From positions 1-34,649 of the forward strand of contig URHR01000014.1 in the NCBI GenBank assembly GCA_900547725.1: a stretch of 34,649 bases of DNA, written 5' to 3'. This stretch comes from an uncultured Eubacteriales bacterium. Its GTDB lineage: Bacteria; Bacillota; Clostridia; Oscillospirales; CAG-272. Every line of letters starts with the position of its first letter. Positions within the stretch are counted from its first letter, which is position 1. Shown piece by piece: positions 1-7,114 of this stretch. The notes under the pieces are model-generated. The model worked only from the letters and a program-made list of their open reading frames with translations, was not told the origin of the DNA and did not search any database. A program made the translations under genes and the position numbers.

Positions 1-50
1 AAACTTCTTTCAAGAAGTTTCCTAAGCAGGGCTTGGGACAGAGTCCCAAG
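1..50. repeat. Two adjacent palindromes at the window's left edge
   Basis: Bases 1-9 and 12-20 form a perfect 9-bp inverted repeat (AAACTTCTT / AAGAAGTTT) around a 2-base centre. A second perfect 8-bp inverted repeat (CTTGGGAC / GTCCCAAG, 32-39 and 43-50) follows at once. They lie just 3' of the minus-strand gene ending at 54 and could serve as its terminator, but there is no clear U-tract. The CTTCTT-NN-AAGAAG core recurs at the right edge of the window (34608-34631), which suggests an interspersed repeat family at which the assembly broke. Confidence 0.6.
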
Positions 51-53
51 GTC

Positions 54-1163
54 TTACTCTTTCCCCAGACACCGCTTGCATGGCGAGTAGCCTGCGGACT
101 CTGCCTGCTCGGCGGTCAGAAACCAGACAGAGTTCTGCTCCGACGGAACAGAAGAGCAGGTCAGCTTGTGGTAAATTTTCGAGCTTATATTCCCGACGAA
201 CGCATACTCGGTCGGCGCAGTGGCATTTGTCGTGTCGGGCGGAAGCGTTGCGCCGCTGTTCCGCGCCGTGCGGAAGGTCACCTGTGTGCCGTCGCTCTCA
301 CAAATGATGTCGCCCTGCAGATCGGTCCGATAAACCGTAACCCCCGCCTGACGGAGGCGCGAGAGCGTCTGCTCGGTCGGATGCCCGTACTTGTTGTCCT
401 TGCCGCAGGAAATGACCGCATATTGCGGCATGACCTCTCCGAGAAATCGGATCGAGGTTGAAGTGTCACTTCCGTGATGCCCAACCTTGAGAACCGTCGA
501 CTTCAATGTCACGCCCGCTTCGCACATCGCAGACTCGGATTCGTGCTCCGCATCTCCTGTGAAAAGAAACGAGGTCGAACCGTAAACAACGCGCAGAACG
601 ATCGAACTTTCGTTGGTGTCTGTGTAGTCCGCACGCGGCGCAAGCACCGTCACGGTCGCACTGCCGAGGGAAAATACCGTGTCGACGGCGGGACGGATCA
701 GCTTTTTTCCCTGCGCCTCCACGCGCGTTTTGAAGTTTTGGAACGCCTTGGAATCATAATTGTCAACAGGACAGTAAACCGTCCCCGCCTGCGCCTGCTC
801 CAACGCGCCCGAAAGCCCGCCCACATGGTCGGCGTCGGGATGCGTGCAGACCACGTAATCCAGATAGGTCAGCCCCTGCTTTTTCAGATAGGTGTAAACC
901 GTGCTGCTCGCGCTCTTGTCGCCGCCGTCAATCAGCATCGACTTCCCGTCGCAAAGGATCAGCGCCGCGTCACCCTGCCCGACATCGATAAAATGCACCG
1001 CAAAGGATTCTCCGACCGAGGCGGTTTCGCTTCCGGGGCCTTTTGTCCCGCCGCTTTCGCTTCCGAACATCCCGCAACTGCACAGAAACAGGCACAGAAG
1101 CGCCAAAAGCCATGCGGCGGGACGTATCAATTTAGAATGAGAATAAGTTTTCCTATAATTCAT
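54..1163 (-). CDS. Secreted ComEC/Rec2-type metallo-beta-lactamase-fold protein with Ada-like C-terminal Cys motif
   Basis: The product of about 369 residues begins with a basic N-terminus and a hydrophobic segment ending in a lipobox-like LFLCSC, so it is probably a lipoprotein or exported. The MBL domain opens with HFIDVGQGDAAL and contains THPDADHVGG, the metal-binding motif of the ComEC/Rec2-like hydrolases, followed by FTGDAE and VGHHGSDTST. After a threonine/proline linker, the last ~50 residues (YVGN-like start, C..S, PCKRC) resemble the Cys-containing Ada-like zinc module often appended to such MBL proteins. The ATG at 1163 was chosen; an upstream TTG at 1184 in the same frame is possible, and the GGAG in front of the ATG is closer than ideal. 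It lies 27 bp after prfC and is probably co-transcribed. Substrate unknown; the fold is certain, nuclease or other activity is inference. Confidence 0.85.
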   Translation of the reverse strand: MNYRKTYSHSKLIRPAAWLLALLCLFLCSCGMFGSESGGTKGPGSETASVGESFAVHFIDVGQGDAALILCDGKSMLIDGGDKSASSTVYTYLKKQGLTYLDYVVCTHPDADHVGGLSGALEQAQAGTVYCPVDNYDSKAFQNFKTRVEAQGKKLIRPAVDTVFSLGSATVTVLAPRADYTDTNESSIVLRVVYGSTSFLFTGDAEHESESAMCEAGVTLKSTVLKVGHHGSDTSTSIRFLGEVMPQYAVISCGKDNKYGHPTEQTLSRLRQAGVTVYRTDLQGDIICESDGTQVTFRTARNSGATLPPDTTNATAPTEYAFVGNISSKIYHKLTCSSVPSEQNSVWFLTAEQAESAGYSPCKRCLGKE

Positions 1164-1190
1164 AATCTCCGTTTTGGGGTTCAACCGTTA

Positions 1191-2774
1191 TCAATGCCCG
1201 AATTCGACCAGTTCCAGTCCTGCGTTGTCCTCCAAAGTGTGCGAAACTTGCCATTCCGTCTTGAACAGCAGAAAGTTGTTCCCGCGGAAGTCCTGTACCC
1301 ACTTTACATCAAATAAATGCAGCTTCGCAGGGTCTGCACCGTTTGAAATGCGGCGGATATATTGGTAAGGCTGCGGGTACTGCCGATAGGTTACGCCGTA
1401 CTCCGATTTCATGCGCGATTCCAGTACATCAAACTGCAATTCTCCCACAACGCCGACATAAACGCGCTCCAAGCCGCCGCCCGGTTCGGTGAAAATCTGG
1501 ATCGCGCCTTCCTGCGCGATCTGGTTCATGCCCTTTGCAAACTGCTTGCGCTTCATGCTGTCGGTCTGCTCCACCATCGCAAAGCACTCGGGCGCAAAGG
1601 TCGGAATGCCCTCGAATTTCACCTTGTGATCCTTCGCGCACACCGTGTCGCCGATGGAAAAAATTCCGGGGTCAAATACGCCGATGATGTCGCCCGCATA
1701 CGCTTCGGTGATGCCGGCGCGCTCCTGCGCCATCATCTGCTGCGGCTGGGAGAGTTTGATCTCCTTGCCCGCCTGTACGTGATAGTATTCCCCGTCGCGC
1801 TCGAATTTGCCCGATACAATGCGCATGAAGGCAATGCGGTCGCGGTGCGCCTTGTTCATGTTCGCCTGAATCTTGAACACGAACGCCGAGAAGGACGGCG
1901 CGAACGGATCTACCACTTCGTCGCCCGCCGTGCGCGGCAGGGGCGGGGTGGTCATTTTCAGGAAGTGCTCGAGGAAGAATTCCACGCCGAAGTTGTTCAG
2001 CGCCGAGCCGAAGAATACGGGGCTGAGTTTGCCCGCGCGAACCTTTTCCAGATCGAAGTCGAAGCAGGCTCCGTCGAGAAGCTCCACCTGCTCGGTCAGC
2101 TCTTCGCGCGCGTATGACCCGATGAGGCTGTCGAGTTTTTCAGTGTCGGCAATGTCGCAGTCGATCGCCGCGAGACGGTCGCGGCCGCGGTGCGAATCAC
2201 CGAATGCGAGAATGCGGTGTCCGTCGCGGTCGTAAACGCCCTTGAAGCCTACGCCGCAACCGATTGGCCAGTTCATCGGATACGTCCCGATGCCGAATTC
2301 CTTTTCCAGCTCGTCCAACAGATCGAACGGGTCGCGCGCCTCGTGATCCAATTTATTGATAAAGGTAAAAATCGGGATATGCCGCATGGCGCAAACGCGG
2401 AACAGCTTGCGGGTCTGCGGCTCGATGCCTTTTGCCGCATCGATGACCATCACCGCGCTGTCCGCCGCCATCAGTGTGCGGTAGGTGTCCTCCGAGAAGT
2501 CCTGATGCCCGGGGGTGTCCAGAATATTGATGCAGTAGCCCTCGTATTCAAACTGCATGACCGACGAGGTGATGGAAATTCCTCTTTTCTTCTCCATTTC
2601 CATCCAGTCCGAAACCGCGTGGCGGTCGGAAGCCTTGCCTTTGACCGATCCTGCGGTCTGGATTGCACCGCCGTAAAGCAGAAACTTTTCGGTCAGGGTC
2701 GTTTTACCCGCGTCGGGGTGGGAAATGATGGCGAATGTTCGCCGACGGTTGATTTCTTCGCGTAAATTGCTCAC
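1191..2774 (-). CDS. prfC: Peptide chain release factor 3
   Basis: RF3 is the cytosolic GTPase that recycles RF1/RF2 from the ribosome after termination. The 527-residue product has the normal length for the family. G1 is SHPDAGKT (residues 18-25), G3 is DTPGH and G4 is NKLD, followed by the EF-G-like domain II and the RF3 C-terminal domain. Translation appears to start at GTG (2774), preceded by AGAGGA at suitable spacing. It lies 43 bp downstream of apbE and 27 bp upstream of the MBL gene, so it may be in the same transcript, although no promoter was resolved in the short AT-rich gap. Nothing looks unusual. Confidence 0.97.
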   Translation of the reverse strand: MSNLREEINRRRTFAIISHPDAGKTTLTEKFLLYGGAIQTAGSVKGKASDRHAVSDWMEMEKKRGISITSSVMQFEYEGYCINILDTPGHQDFSEDTYRTLMAADSAVMVIDAAKGIEPQTRKLFRVCAMRHIPIFTFINKLDHEARDPFDLLDELEKEFGIGTYPMNWPIGCGVGFKGVYDRDGHRILAFGDSHRGRDRLAAIDCDIADTEKLDSLIGSYAREELTEQVELLDGACFDFDLEKVRAGKLSPVFFGSALNNFGVEFFLEHFLKMTTPPLPRTAGDEVVDPFAPSFSAFVFKIQANMNKAHRDRIAFMRIVSGKFERDGEYYHVQAGKEIKLSQPQQMMAQERAGITEAYAGDIIGVFDPGIFSIGDTVCAKDHKVKFEGIPTFAPECFAMVEQTDSMKRKQFAKGMNQIAQEGAIQIFTEPGGGLERVYVGVVGELQFDVLESRMKSEYGVTYRQYPQPYQYIRRISNGADPAKLHLFDVKWVQDFRGNNFLLFKTEWQVSHTLEDNAGLELVEFGH

Positions 2775-2817
2775 TTTTTGCGTCCTCTTGTATGCTATTT
2801 AAGAATAAGAATTGGTA

Positions 2818-3822
2818 TTATTTTTGAAAATCGGCAGAATCGGTCATGAAAACACTGCCGTCGGAGCGGAAAAACACCGCTTCATAGGAAAATGTTCCGC
2901 TGTCGCGGAGCGCCCGCGCCGCGTCCTCTCCCATGACCATAAACGCCGTGGAGAGCGCGTCCGCCGTCGGACCGTCCCGCATGACGACGGCAACCGAGGA
3001 CAGCCCGCTGTCGGAAGGGTAGCCTGTCGTGGGATTCAGAATGTGATGGTATTGTTTCCCGCCGATGGTGACGAACCGCTCGTAATCGCCCGACACGGAC
3101 AGCACCTGCCCGTCCTTCAGCGTCAGCGTGCCCGCAAGGCTTGCGCGGTCGTGCGGGTTGCGAACCGAGACCCGGAACGGCTTGCCGTTCGGCTTTGAAC
3201 CGAATACCGTTACGCAACTGCCCATGGAAATCAGCCCGCCGTCCAACCCGTCCGTCGCGGACAGCGCGTCGCGGAGCGCGGAAACCGCCGCCCCCTTTGC
3301 AATCGCGCCGAGGTCGACCTCTGTTCCGTCCGGCTTGCCGACAGAAGTGCCGTCCGCCGTCAGGGAGGATGTCCCGACCGTTGCAAGCCGCACAGCCAAT
3401 TCCTCCTCGGTCGGCAGGCGGTTCTCTTCTCCGCATTTTTTCCAGAGCGCGGTGAGCGGCGCGAGCGTGATGTCAAAACTGCCGCCCGTCAGCGCGGAAA
3501 GTTCTTTTGCCTGCCGGATCAGCGCAACCGTCCGCACGTCCGCGTCGGAAATGCCGTCCGCCGACGCATTCAGCCGCGAAATATCGCTGTCCGGAATCGT
3601 CAGCGACCACAGCCTGTCCAACTCCGAAACGGTGGCTCTTGCCAGCGCAAAGCCCTCTTTTTTTGCCTGCGCTGTCCCGTAAAGCGTGACCGAAACGGAT
3701 GTTCCCATGCCCCAGAATTCTTCGGTCTGCCCTTGATCCGCAGAACAACCCGCAAGCCCGAGCCCGAGCCCGAAAAGAAGCAGGCAGAGCGCTAAAATGC
3801 AGCACGTCATGCGTTTTTTCAT
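2818..3822 (-). CDS. apbE: FAD:protein FMN transferase (ApbE family) lipoprotein
   Basis: ApbE proteins transfer FMN from FAD onto Thr/Ser of extracytoplasmic redox proteins. The 334-residue product starts with a lipoprotein signal (MKKRMTCCIL..., lipobox LAGC). It carries family motifs WGMGTSVSVTLYG, DLGAIAKGAA, ISMGSCVTVFG and HHILNPTTGYP, and ends with the metal-binding region around PTADALSTAFMVMG. The frame stays open another 99 codons upstream, but that stretch is arginine-rich shadow of the previous gene. The ATG at 3822 overlaps the previous stop as ATGA, and the signal peptide begins exactly there. It is last in a NusG-II / Gx membrane protein / ApbE operon. The flavinylation target is not in the window. 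Confidence 0.93.
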   Translation of the reverse strand: MKKRMTCCILALCLLLFGLGLGLAGCSADQGQTEEFWGMGTSVSVTLYGTAQAKKEGFALARATVSELDRLWSLTIPDSDISRLNASADGISDADVRTVALIRQAKELSALTGGSFDITLAPLTALWKKCGEENRLPTEEELAVRLATVGTSSLTADGTSVGKPDGTEVDLGAIAKGAAVSALRDALSATDGLDGGLISMGSCVTVFGSKPNGKPFRVSVRNPHDRASLAGTLTLKDGQVLSVSGDYERFVTIGGKQYHHILNPTTGYPSDSGLSSVAVVMRDGPTADALSTAFMVMGEDAARALRDSGTFSYEAVFFRSDGSVFMTDSADFQK

Positions 3823-4379
3823 GTGCGGAACCACCTTTCCAACCGCGGAATCAACAGATCGAGCAGAACGCCGGTCAGAGCGCCGCACGGAATCGCCGCG
3901 AGCAGCAGATAGGGCAGGAGCGTGGTGAGAAGCCCGAACGGCGCGCCGCCCGGAGATGGCATGACCGCGCAGGCGGCGAGCACCTGTCCCGTATTGTGCG
4001 CCGCGGCGCAGAGAACCGACACGCCGAGATAACTGCAACGGCGCAGGAGCACCCGTGCGAGCCACAGGGCGAGATAGGTCATGCACGCCCCGCCGAGCGA
4101 AAAGAACAGCGAGGTCCATGACCCGAACAGCACCCCCGTGATCCCCACGCGGAGCAGGGAAACCGCAAGCGCGTCGAGCGGGGAGAGCAGAGAAAAGGCG
4201 AGAAGCGTGACCGCGTTCGCAAAGCCCGGCTTGAAGCCCGGAAGGAACGTGAGCGCCCCGAGGGGGAGCAGGTGTTCTAGATACGAGAGCATCAGTGCTG
4301 CCGTGAGAAGCGCCGCGTCAAGCGCCACGCGCCGCGCGGAGGTGATTCTTCTTCCGCTATCCGATGACGGAATCGGCAT
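3819..4379 (-). CDS. Gx transporter family / heptaprenyl diphosphate synthase component I-like membrane protein
   Basis: A hydrophobic protein of 186 residues with about five membrane segments. It has the ordering LEHLLPLG...PGFKPGFANAVTLL...LRVGITGVLFGS seen in the Gx transporter family (Pfam Hpre_diP_synt_I), an ECF-S-like membrane fold. The ATG at 4379 was preferred over an in-frame GTG at 4388, because GGGAGGT lies seven bases before the ATG and the GTG falls inside that Shine-Dalgarno site. It overlaps the NusG-II gene upstream and apbE downstream (ATGA). The trio is recurrent in Firmicutes and, from memory, resembles accessory membrane proteins of flavin-dependent extracellular electron transfer loci. 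Actual substrate unknown. Confidence 0.85.
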   Translation of the reverse strand: MPIPSSDSGRRITSARRVALDAALLTAALMLSYLEHLLPLGALTFLPGFKPGFANAVTLLAFSLLSPLDALAVSLLRVGITGVLFGSWTSLFFSLGGACMTYLALWLARVLLRRCSYLGVSVLCAAAHNTGQVLAACAVMPSPGGAPFGLLTTLLPYLLLAAIPCGALTGVLLDLLIPRLERWFRT

Positions 4380-4746
4380 CCCCGACACCTCCCTTCGGAT
4401 CTGCGATGGTCAGGCGAACCGCCGCAGGCGCGCAGATGACCGTTTCGCCTTTGCGCGAGATCCACCCCGTGTGCAGGCACACCCGATCGGGGCAGTCGGT
4501 CTCTTTGACGCGGGCGCGACCGTCCCGGATTTCAACGGTCAGTGTGTAGCCGCCCGAGGCGACCGGGATTGTGCGGTCGGAGGATAGGGGATAGGAAAGA
4601 ACTTCCGACTGCGTGCGGATGACCAACCGGAGATTGGAGGAATCGTTCCCGGAGCTGCGGAACGAGCCGAACAGTAACAGGGAGGCTATCAGCAGAACCG
4701 AGAGCATGACAAGCACGTCGGCAAAGGAAAAGCGCGTGCGAAACAA
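4357..4746 (-). CDS. NusG domain II-containing membrane-anchored protein
   Basis: A 129-residue protein with one N-terminal transmembrane helix (roughly residues 8-27) followed by an extracytoplasmic NusG-II domain. It contains the signature ETDCPDRVCLHTGWI and then KGETVICAPAAVRL, including the two conserved Cys (CPDRVC) and a third before the end (ICAP). Initiation appears to use TTG at 4746, preceded by a GGTGGGAAG site and a good promoter at 4782-4810. It is the first gene of the Gx/ApbE operon. It is known only as a domain family; a role in maturing or supporting an envelope flavoprotein or redox system is inferred from the linkage to ApbE. Confidence 0.88.
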   Translation of the reverse strand: MFRTRFSFADVLVMLSVLLIASLLLFGSFRSSGNDSSNLRLVIRTQSEVLSYPLSSDRTIPVASGGYTLTVEIRDGRARVKETDCPDRVCLHTGWISRKGETVICAPAAVRLTIADPKGGVGDADSVIG

Positions 4747-4781
4747 CTTCCCACCCCCCGAAAACAGAATCGTACCAGAAT

Positions 4782-4810
4782 ATTATACCAATAAAGAGAC
4801 GGTTTTGCAA
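4782..4810 (-). promoter_or_regulatory. Sigma-A promoter of the NusG-II/Gx/apbE operon
   Basis: On the minus strand, -35 TTGCAA (4805-4810), a 17-base spacer and -10 TATAAT (4782-4787) lie about 35 bases upstream of the TTG start at 4746. It runs back to back with the tRNA-Leu promoter. Confidence 0.7.
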
Positions 4811-4861
4811 GGGCAAAGCGAAAGAATTTTCGGGGAGAGAAGATTTTTTTTGAAAAAGGGC

Positions 4862-4889
4862 TTGACATTTGCGAAAAAAAGTGTATAAT
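4862..4889 (+). promoter_or_regulatory. Consensus promoter of tRNA-Leu
   Basis: Perfect -35 TTGACA (4862-4867) and perfect -10 TATAAT (4884-4889) with a 16-base spacer. The expected start is near 4896, about 20 bases before the mature tRNA. A fully consensus promoter fits a stable RNA gene. Confidence 0.85.
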
Positions 4890-4916
4890 ATTATATGTTG
4901 CGCACCAAGCGCGATC

Positions 4917-5001
4917 GCGGGAGTGGCGGAACTGGCAGACGCGCACGTTTGAGGGGCGTGTGGTTCACACCATACGGGTTCAAGTCCCGTTTCCCGCACC
5001 A
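4917..5001 (+). tRNA. tRNA-Leu, anticodon GAG
   Basis: Eighty-five bases fold as a class II tRNA. The acceptor GCGGGAG pairs with TTCCCGC (one G-U), and the D-stem is GCG/CGC. The anticodon stem CACGT/GCGTG encloses loop TTGAGGG, so the anticodon GAG is at loop positions 3-5. A long variable arm TGGT-TCAC-ACCA follows, then the T-arm ACGGG-TTCAAGT-CCCGT. Discriminator A and CCA are encoded (4998-5001). The promoter lies immediately upstream and a hairpin terminator downstream, so it is a single-gene unit. Confidence 0.96.
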
Positions 5002-5040
5002 TAATGCACCAACAAAAAAGATATTTGGTGCGAAAAGCAC

Positions 5041-5077
5041 GAAAAAGCCCCGTTATACGAGGCTTTTTCGCGTTTTT
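5041..5077 (+). terminator. Rho-independent terminator after tRNA-Leu
   Basis: GAAAAAGCC (5041-5049) pairs perfectly with GGCTTTTTC (5061-5069), extended by two inner pairs across one C-A mismatch, and is followed by CGTTTTT. It is placed 40 bases after the tRNA. Confidence 0.8.
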
Positions 5078-5140
5078 AGGGAACTTTGGCTTGTGTCAAC
5101 AAAAATCACAAACCGTAGATATCTCAACATTGTTTTTCGG

Positions 5141-5217
5141 GCCTAACGGGACTTGAACCCAAACGGTCAAGTCTTTTGAGGACGAAGCCATATTTTACAA
5201 CTTTATCATAAACAGGC
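5141..5217 (-). other. Degenerate tRNA-like sequence / possible attachment-site remnant
   Basis: Read on the minus strand, this segment ends with a T-arm-like GGGTTCAAGTCCCGTT (5145-5160) that is identical over 16 bases to the T-arm of tRNA-Leu at 4976-4991, but inverted. The outer bases (GCCT...AGGC) could form a partial acceptor stem, and the span is tRNA-sized. No proper D-arm or anticodon arm can be drawn and there is no CCA, so this is not a working tRNA. A tRNA fragment next to debris of a conjugative element suggests an old integration junction. Confidence 0.4.
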
Positions 5218-5280
5218 GAATGAGAAATTTTTTCGCGTCCAAACAACGCGGCGGATGAAAAACTCTCATTCGCCTTTTTT
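5214..5280 (+). terminator. Long-loop hairpin with T-tract
   Basis: AGGCGAATGAGA (5214-5225) is the exact reverse complement of TCTCATTCGCCT (5264-5275), and the 3' arm runs directly into a T-tract (5274-5280). The 38-base loop contains a CGCG...CGCG mini-stem. The shape fits a terminator, attenuator or end of a mobile element. It lies immediately before the DUF3849 gene. Confidence 0.55.
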
Positions 5281-5309
5281 GTTTCTCAAAATAAAAAGAA
5301 AGGGGAAAT

Positions 5310-5852
5310 TTGAAAAAGATGGACGAAACCGGGTTGTACCGCTACTCGCTGTCCTTTGCGGCGGGGAGTCGGGAAAAGGATTTATGGGTGGCGAGTTACC
5401 GCGCAAATCGGGCGTGCGCGGAATTTATCCGAAAGACGATAGCAGAAAATTTTGACGGAATGCGTTTGAATGACGATTGTCTCCAGACAATTCTGGACGC
5501 TTACGGCTTCGACCGCGTGATGTGGGTATTGGCAAATACAGTCGGGGAGGGAAAGGGGGATGGGCGGTATTCCCAATCCAACAAGGAGTGGGCAAAGACC
5601 TTCCGCATTCCGCCGGACTCCCACAATTCCGAATTTTGCGTCAATTCCCACCCCGCAATTGTAAACGGGTTGGTGGATGAGGTTCGCAAAGCATGGGACG
5701 ATCTTCACCTTTGGAAACCGGAGCAAATAGAAAGTCATCTCGGTCAGAATCTGGTAGGACGCGTTTTGGTTGTCGACCCAAGTGTGCTGAAGGATCCGTA
5801 TAAAACTTCGGACAACCAGTTGTTTCTTGCGCAAAGCGGGAACGGTTGCTAA
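5310..5852 (+). CDS. DUF3849 domain protein, probably C-terminally truncated (mobile-element remnant)
   Basis: The 180-residue product matches the DUF3849 pattern found in large accessory proteins of Clostridial conjugative elements: KDLWVASYRANRAC, an ENFDGMRL segment, YGFDRVMWVLANTV, DGRYSQSNKEWAKTF, VNSHPAIVNGLVDEVRKAW, and near the end RVLVVDPSVLK...DNQLFLAQSGNGC. From memory, family members continue past this GxGC with a further charged tail, whereas this frame stops at once. A different frame continues with an Asp/Glu-rich stretch to a stop at 5907 (reading ...GTVAKLIYDELLEMKEGAEANE), which suggests a frameshift or junction. The start is TTG at 5310 or ATG at 5319; AAAGGGG precedes both. 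Function unknown; orphaned from any element. Confidence 0.75.
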   Translation: MKKMDETGLYRYSLSFAAGSREKDLWVASYRANRACAEFIRKTIAENFDGMRLNDDCLQTILDAYGFDRVMWVLANTVGEGKGDGRYSQSNKEWAKTFRIPPDSHNSEFCVNSHPAIVNGLVDEVRKAWDDLHLWKPEQIESHLGQNLVGRVLVVDPSVLKDPYKTSDNQLFLAQSGNGC

Positions 5853-5946
5853 ACTGATTTACGATGAACTGTTGGAAATGAAAGAGGGAGCAGAAGCGAA
5901 TGAATGACACCTCGGTGACGGTTGCGTCACGGAATGTCTCGGAATA

Positions 5947-5974
5947 AGCCCCCAAAGCAGGCGCTTTGGGGGCT
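5947..5974 (-). terminator. Hairpin at the end of the 4-hydroxybutyrate operon
   Basis: AGCCCCCAAAGC (5947-5958) and GCTTTGGGGGCT (5963-5974) form a perfect 12-bp stem with a 4-base loop, 12 bases beyond the stop codon of the dehydrogenase gene on the minus strand. No strong U-tract follows on either strand, but the position and stability make it the likely operon terminator. Confidence 0.6.
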
Positions 5975-5985
5975 ATCGGTGTTCG

Positions 5986-7101
5986 TTACATCAGCTTTTT
6001 ATAAATATCCAGCACATCGTCGCGGGTGAGCGGGACGAAGTTGTTTGCCATCAGGCGTCCCTGCGTGATGAGAACGCTGTCGGTAAAGGTGACGACATCC
6101 TCGTCGGTCACGCCGTATTCGTGAAGCGGCTTCTTCGGCAGAATCCGATTGAGCAGGTTCTCCAACTCGGTATAAACATCCGGTGTGTCGCATTCCAGCA
6201 GGTCGGCGAGGTAGGCGTTCAGGTGCGCAATCTCGCCGTCCGATTTCTTCTCCATGTACTTGTTCAGTACGCCGGTAAAGAGCGCGTAGTTGCTCTCGCC
6301 GTGCGGGACATGGTAAGTGCCGCCGAGCGGATAGCTGAGCGCATGGACTGCGGCGCATCCCGCCGTACCGAAGGCAAAGCCCGCCATGTTGGAGGCGATC
6401 AGGAAGGTTTCCATCAGTGCGGGAAGTTGTTCCATGCCGTCCTGCGCCAGTTTCCGGTAACCGCCGATGATCATTTCAATTGCCTTATAGCCCATCAGCT
6501 TGGTATAAGCGGTCGCCTTGGGGGAGAGGGAGGACTCCACCGCGTGAACCAGTGCGTCGATGGAACTGGTTGCAAAGACCTTCAGCGGCAACTTCTTCAA
6601 CAGCTCGGGAATCAGCACGGCATAGTCCGCATAGAGCGGCTCGCCCGTCAGTCCCATCTTCACGCCGAGGCGCGTGCGGTTGATGATGGCAATATCGGTT
6701 ACCTCGCTGCCCGTGCCGCAGGTGGTCGGAATAATCACCAACGGATATTCCTTTTTCAGTTCGTCTTTGTGCTCGTAGAGCTCATCCACGGGCTTGCCGC
6801 CCGAGACCGACAGCACCTTTGCAATGTCGATCACCGTGCCGCCACCGATGGCGATCACGCGGTCGTATTCCTTGCCCGCCGCCGCTTTGATGATGGCATC
6901 GACCATGGTATCGGTCGGTTCGCCGCCGCCGAATTCTTCCTGATAAATCAGCTGTGCGCCGTAGGGGTTGCCATCGAAATACGGGTCGAAGATATAGCGG
7001 TTGGTCAGAACCAAATCGTGCTTGCCGAGGTGAAACGCCTCTGCAAAGGACTTGGTATCATCGAATTTGTACAGCTTCGGGCGGAAAATGATCTGTTCCA
7101 T
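5986..7101 (-). CDS. 4hbD: NAD-dependent 4-hydroxybutyrate dehydrogenase (iron-type alcohol dehydrogenase)
   Basis: The 371-residue product is a group III (Fe-dependent) alcohol dehydrogenase. It has the nucleotide-binding GGGTVIDIAK at about residues 86-95, PTTCGTGSE at about 125-133, and metal-ligand histidines in DALVHAVES (H187) and VHALSYPLGGTYHVPHG (H264, H267). Its position as the last gene after a Cat1-type CoA transferase and a SucD-type aldehyde dehydrogenase identifies it as the enzyme reducing succinate semialdehyde to 4-hydroxybutyrate with NADH, as in Clostridium kluyveri. The ATG at 7101 is 13 bases after the sucD stop, and that stop (TGAGGAGG) overlaps the Shine-Dalgarno site, implying coupled translation. 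A frame extension to 7182 is just sucD shadow. A butanol-dehydrogenase-like specificity cannot be excluded from sequence alone. Confidence 0.88.
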   Translation of the reverse strand: MEQIIFRPKLYKFDDTKSFAEAFHLGKHDLVLTNRYIFDPYFDGNPYGAQLIYQEEFGGGEPTDTMVDAIIKAAAGKEYDRVIAIGGGTVIDIAKVLSVSGGKPVDELYEHKDELKKEYPLVIIPTTCGTGSEVTDIAIINRTRLGVKMGLTGEPLYADYAVLIPELLKKLPLKVFATSSIDALVHAVESSLSPKATAYTKLMGYKAIEMIIGGYRKLAQDGMEQLPALMETFLIASNMAGFAFGTAGCAAVHALSYPLGGTYHVPHGESNYALFTGVLNKYMEKKSDGEIAHLNAYLADLLECDTPDVYTELENLLNRILPKKPLHEYGVTDEDVVTFTDSVLITQGRLMANNFVPLTRDDVLDIYKKLM

Positions 7102-7114
7102 GGCGAATGCCTCC

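Noticed and set aside
5141..5217. A second functional tRNA gene
   Set aside because: Only the T-arm is convincing; no D-arm or anticodon arm, mismatched acceptor and no CCA.
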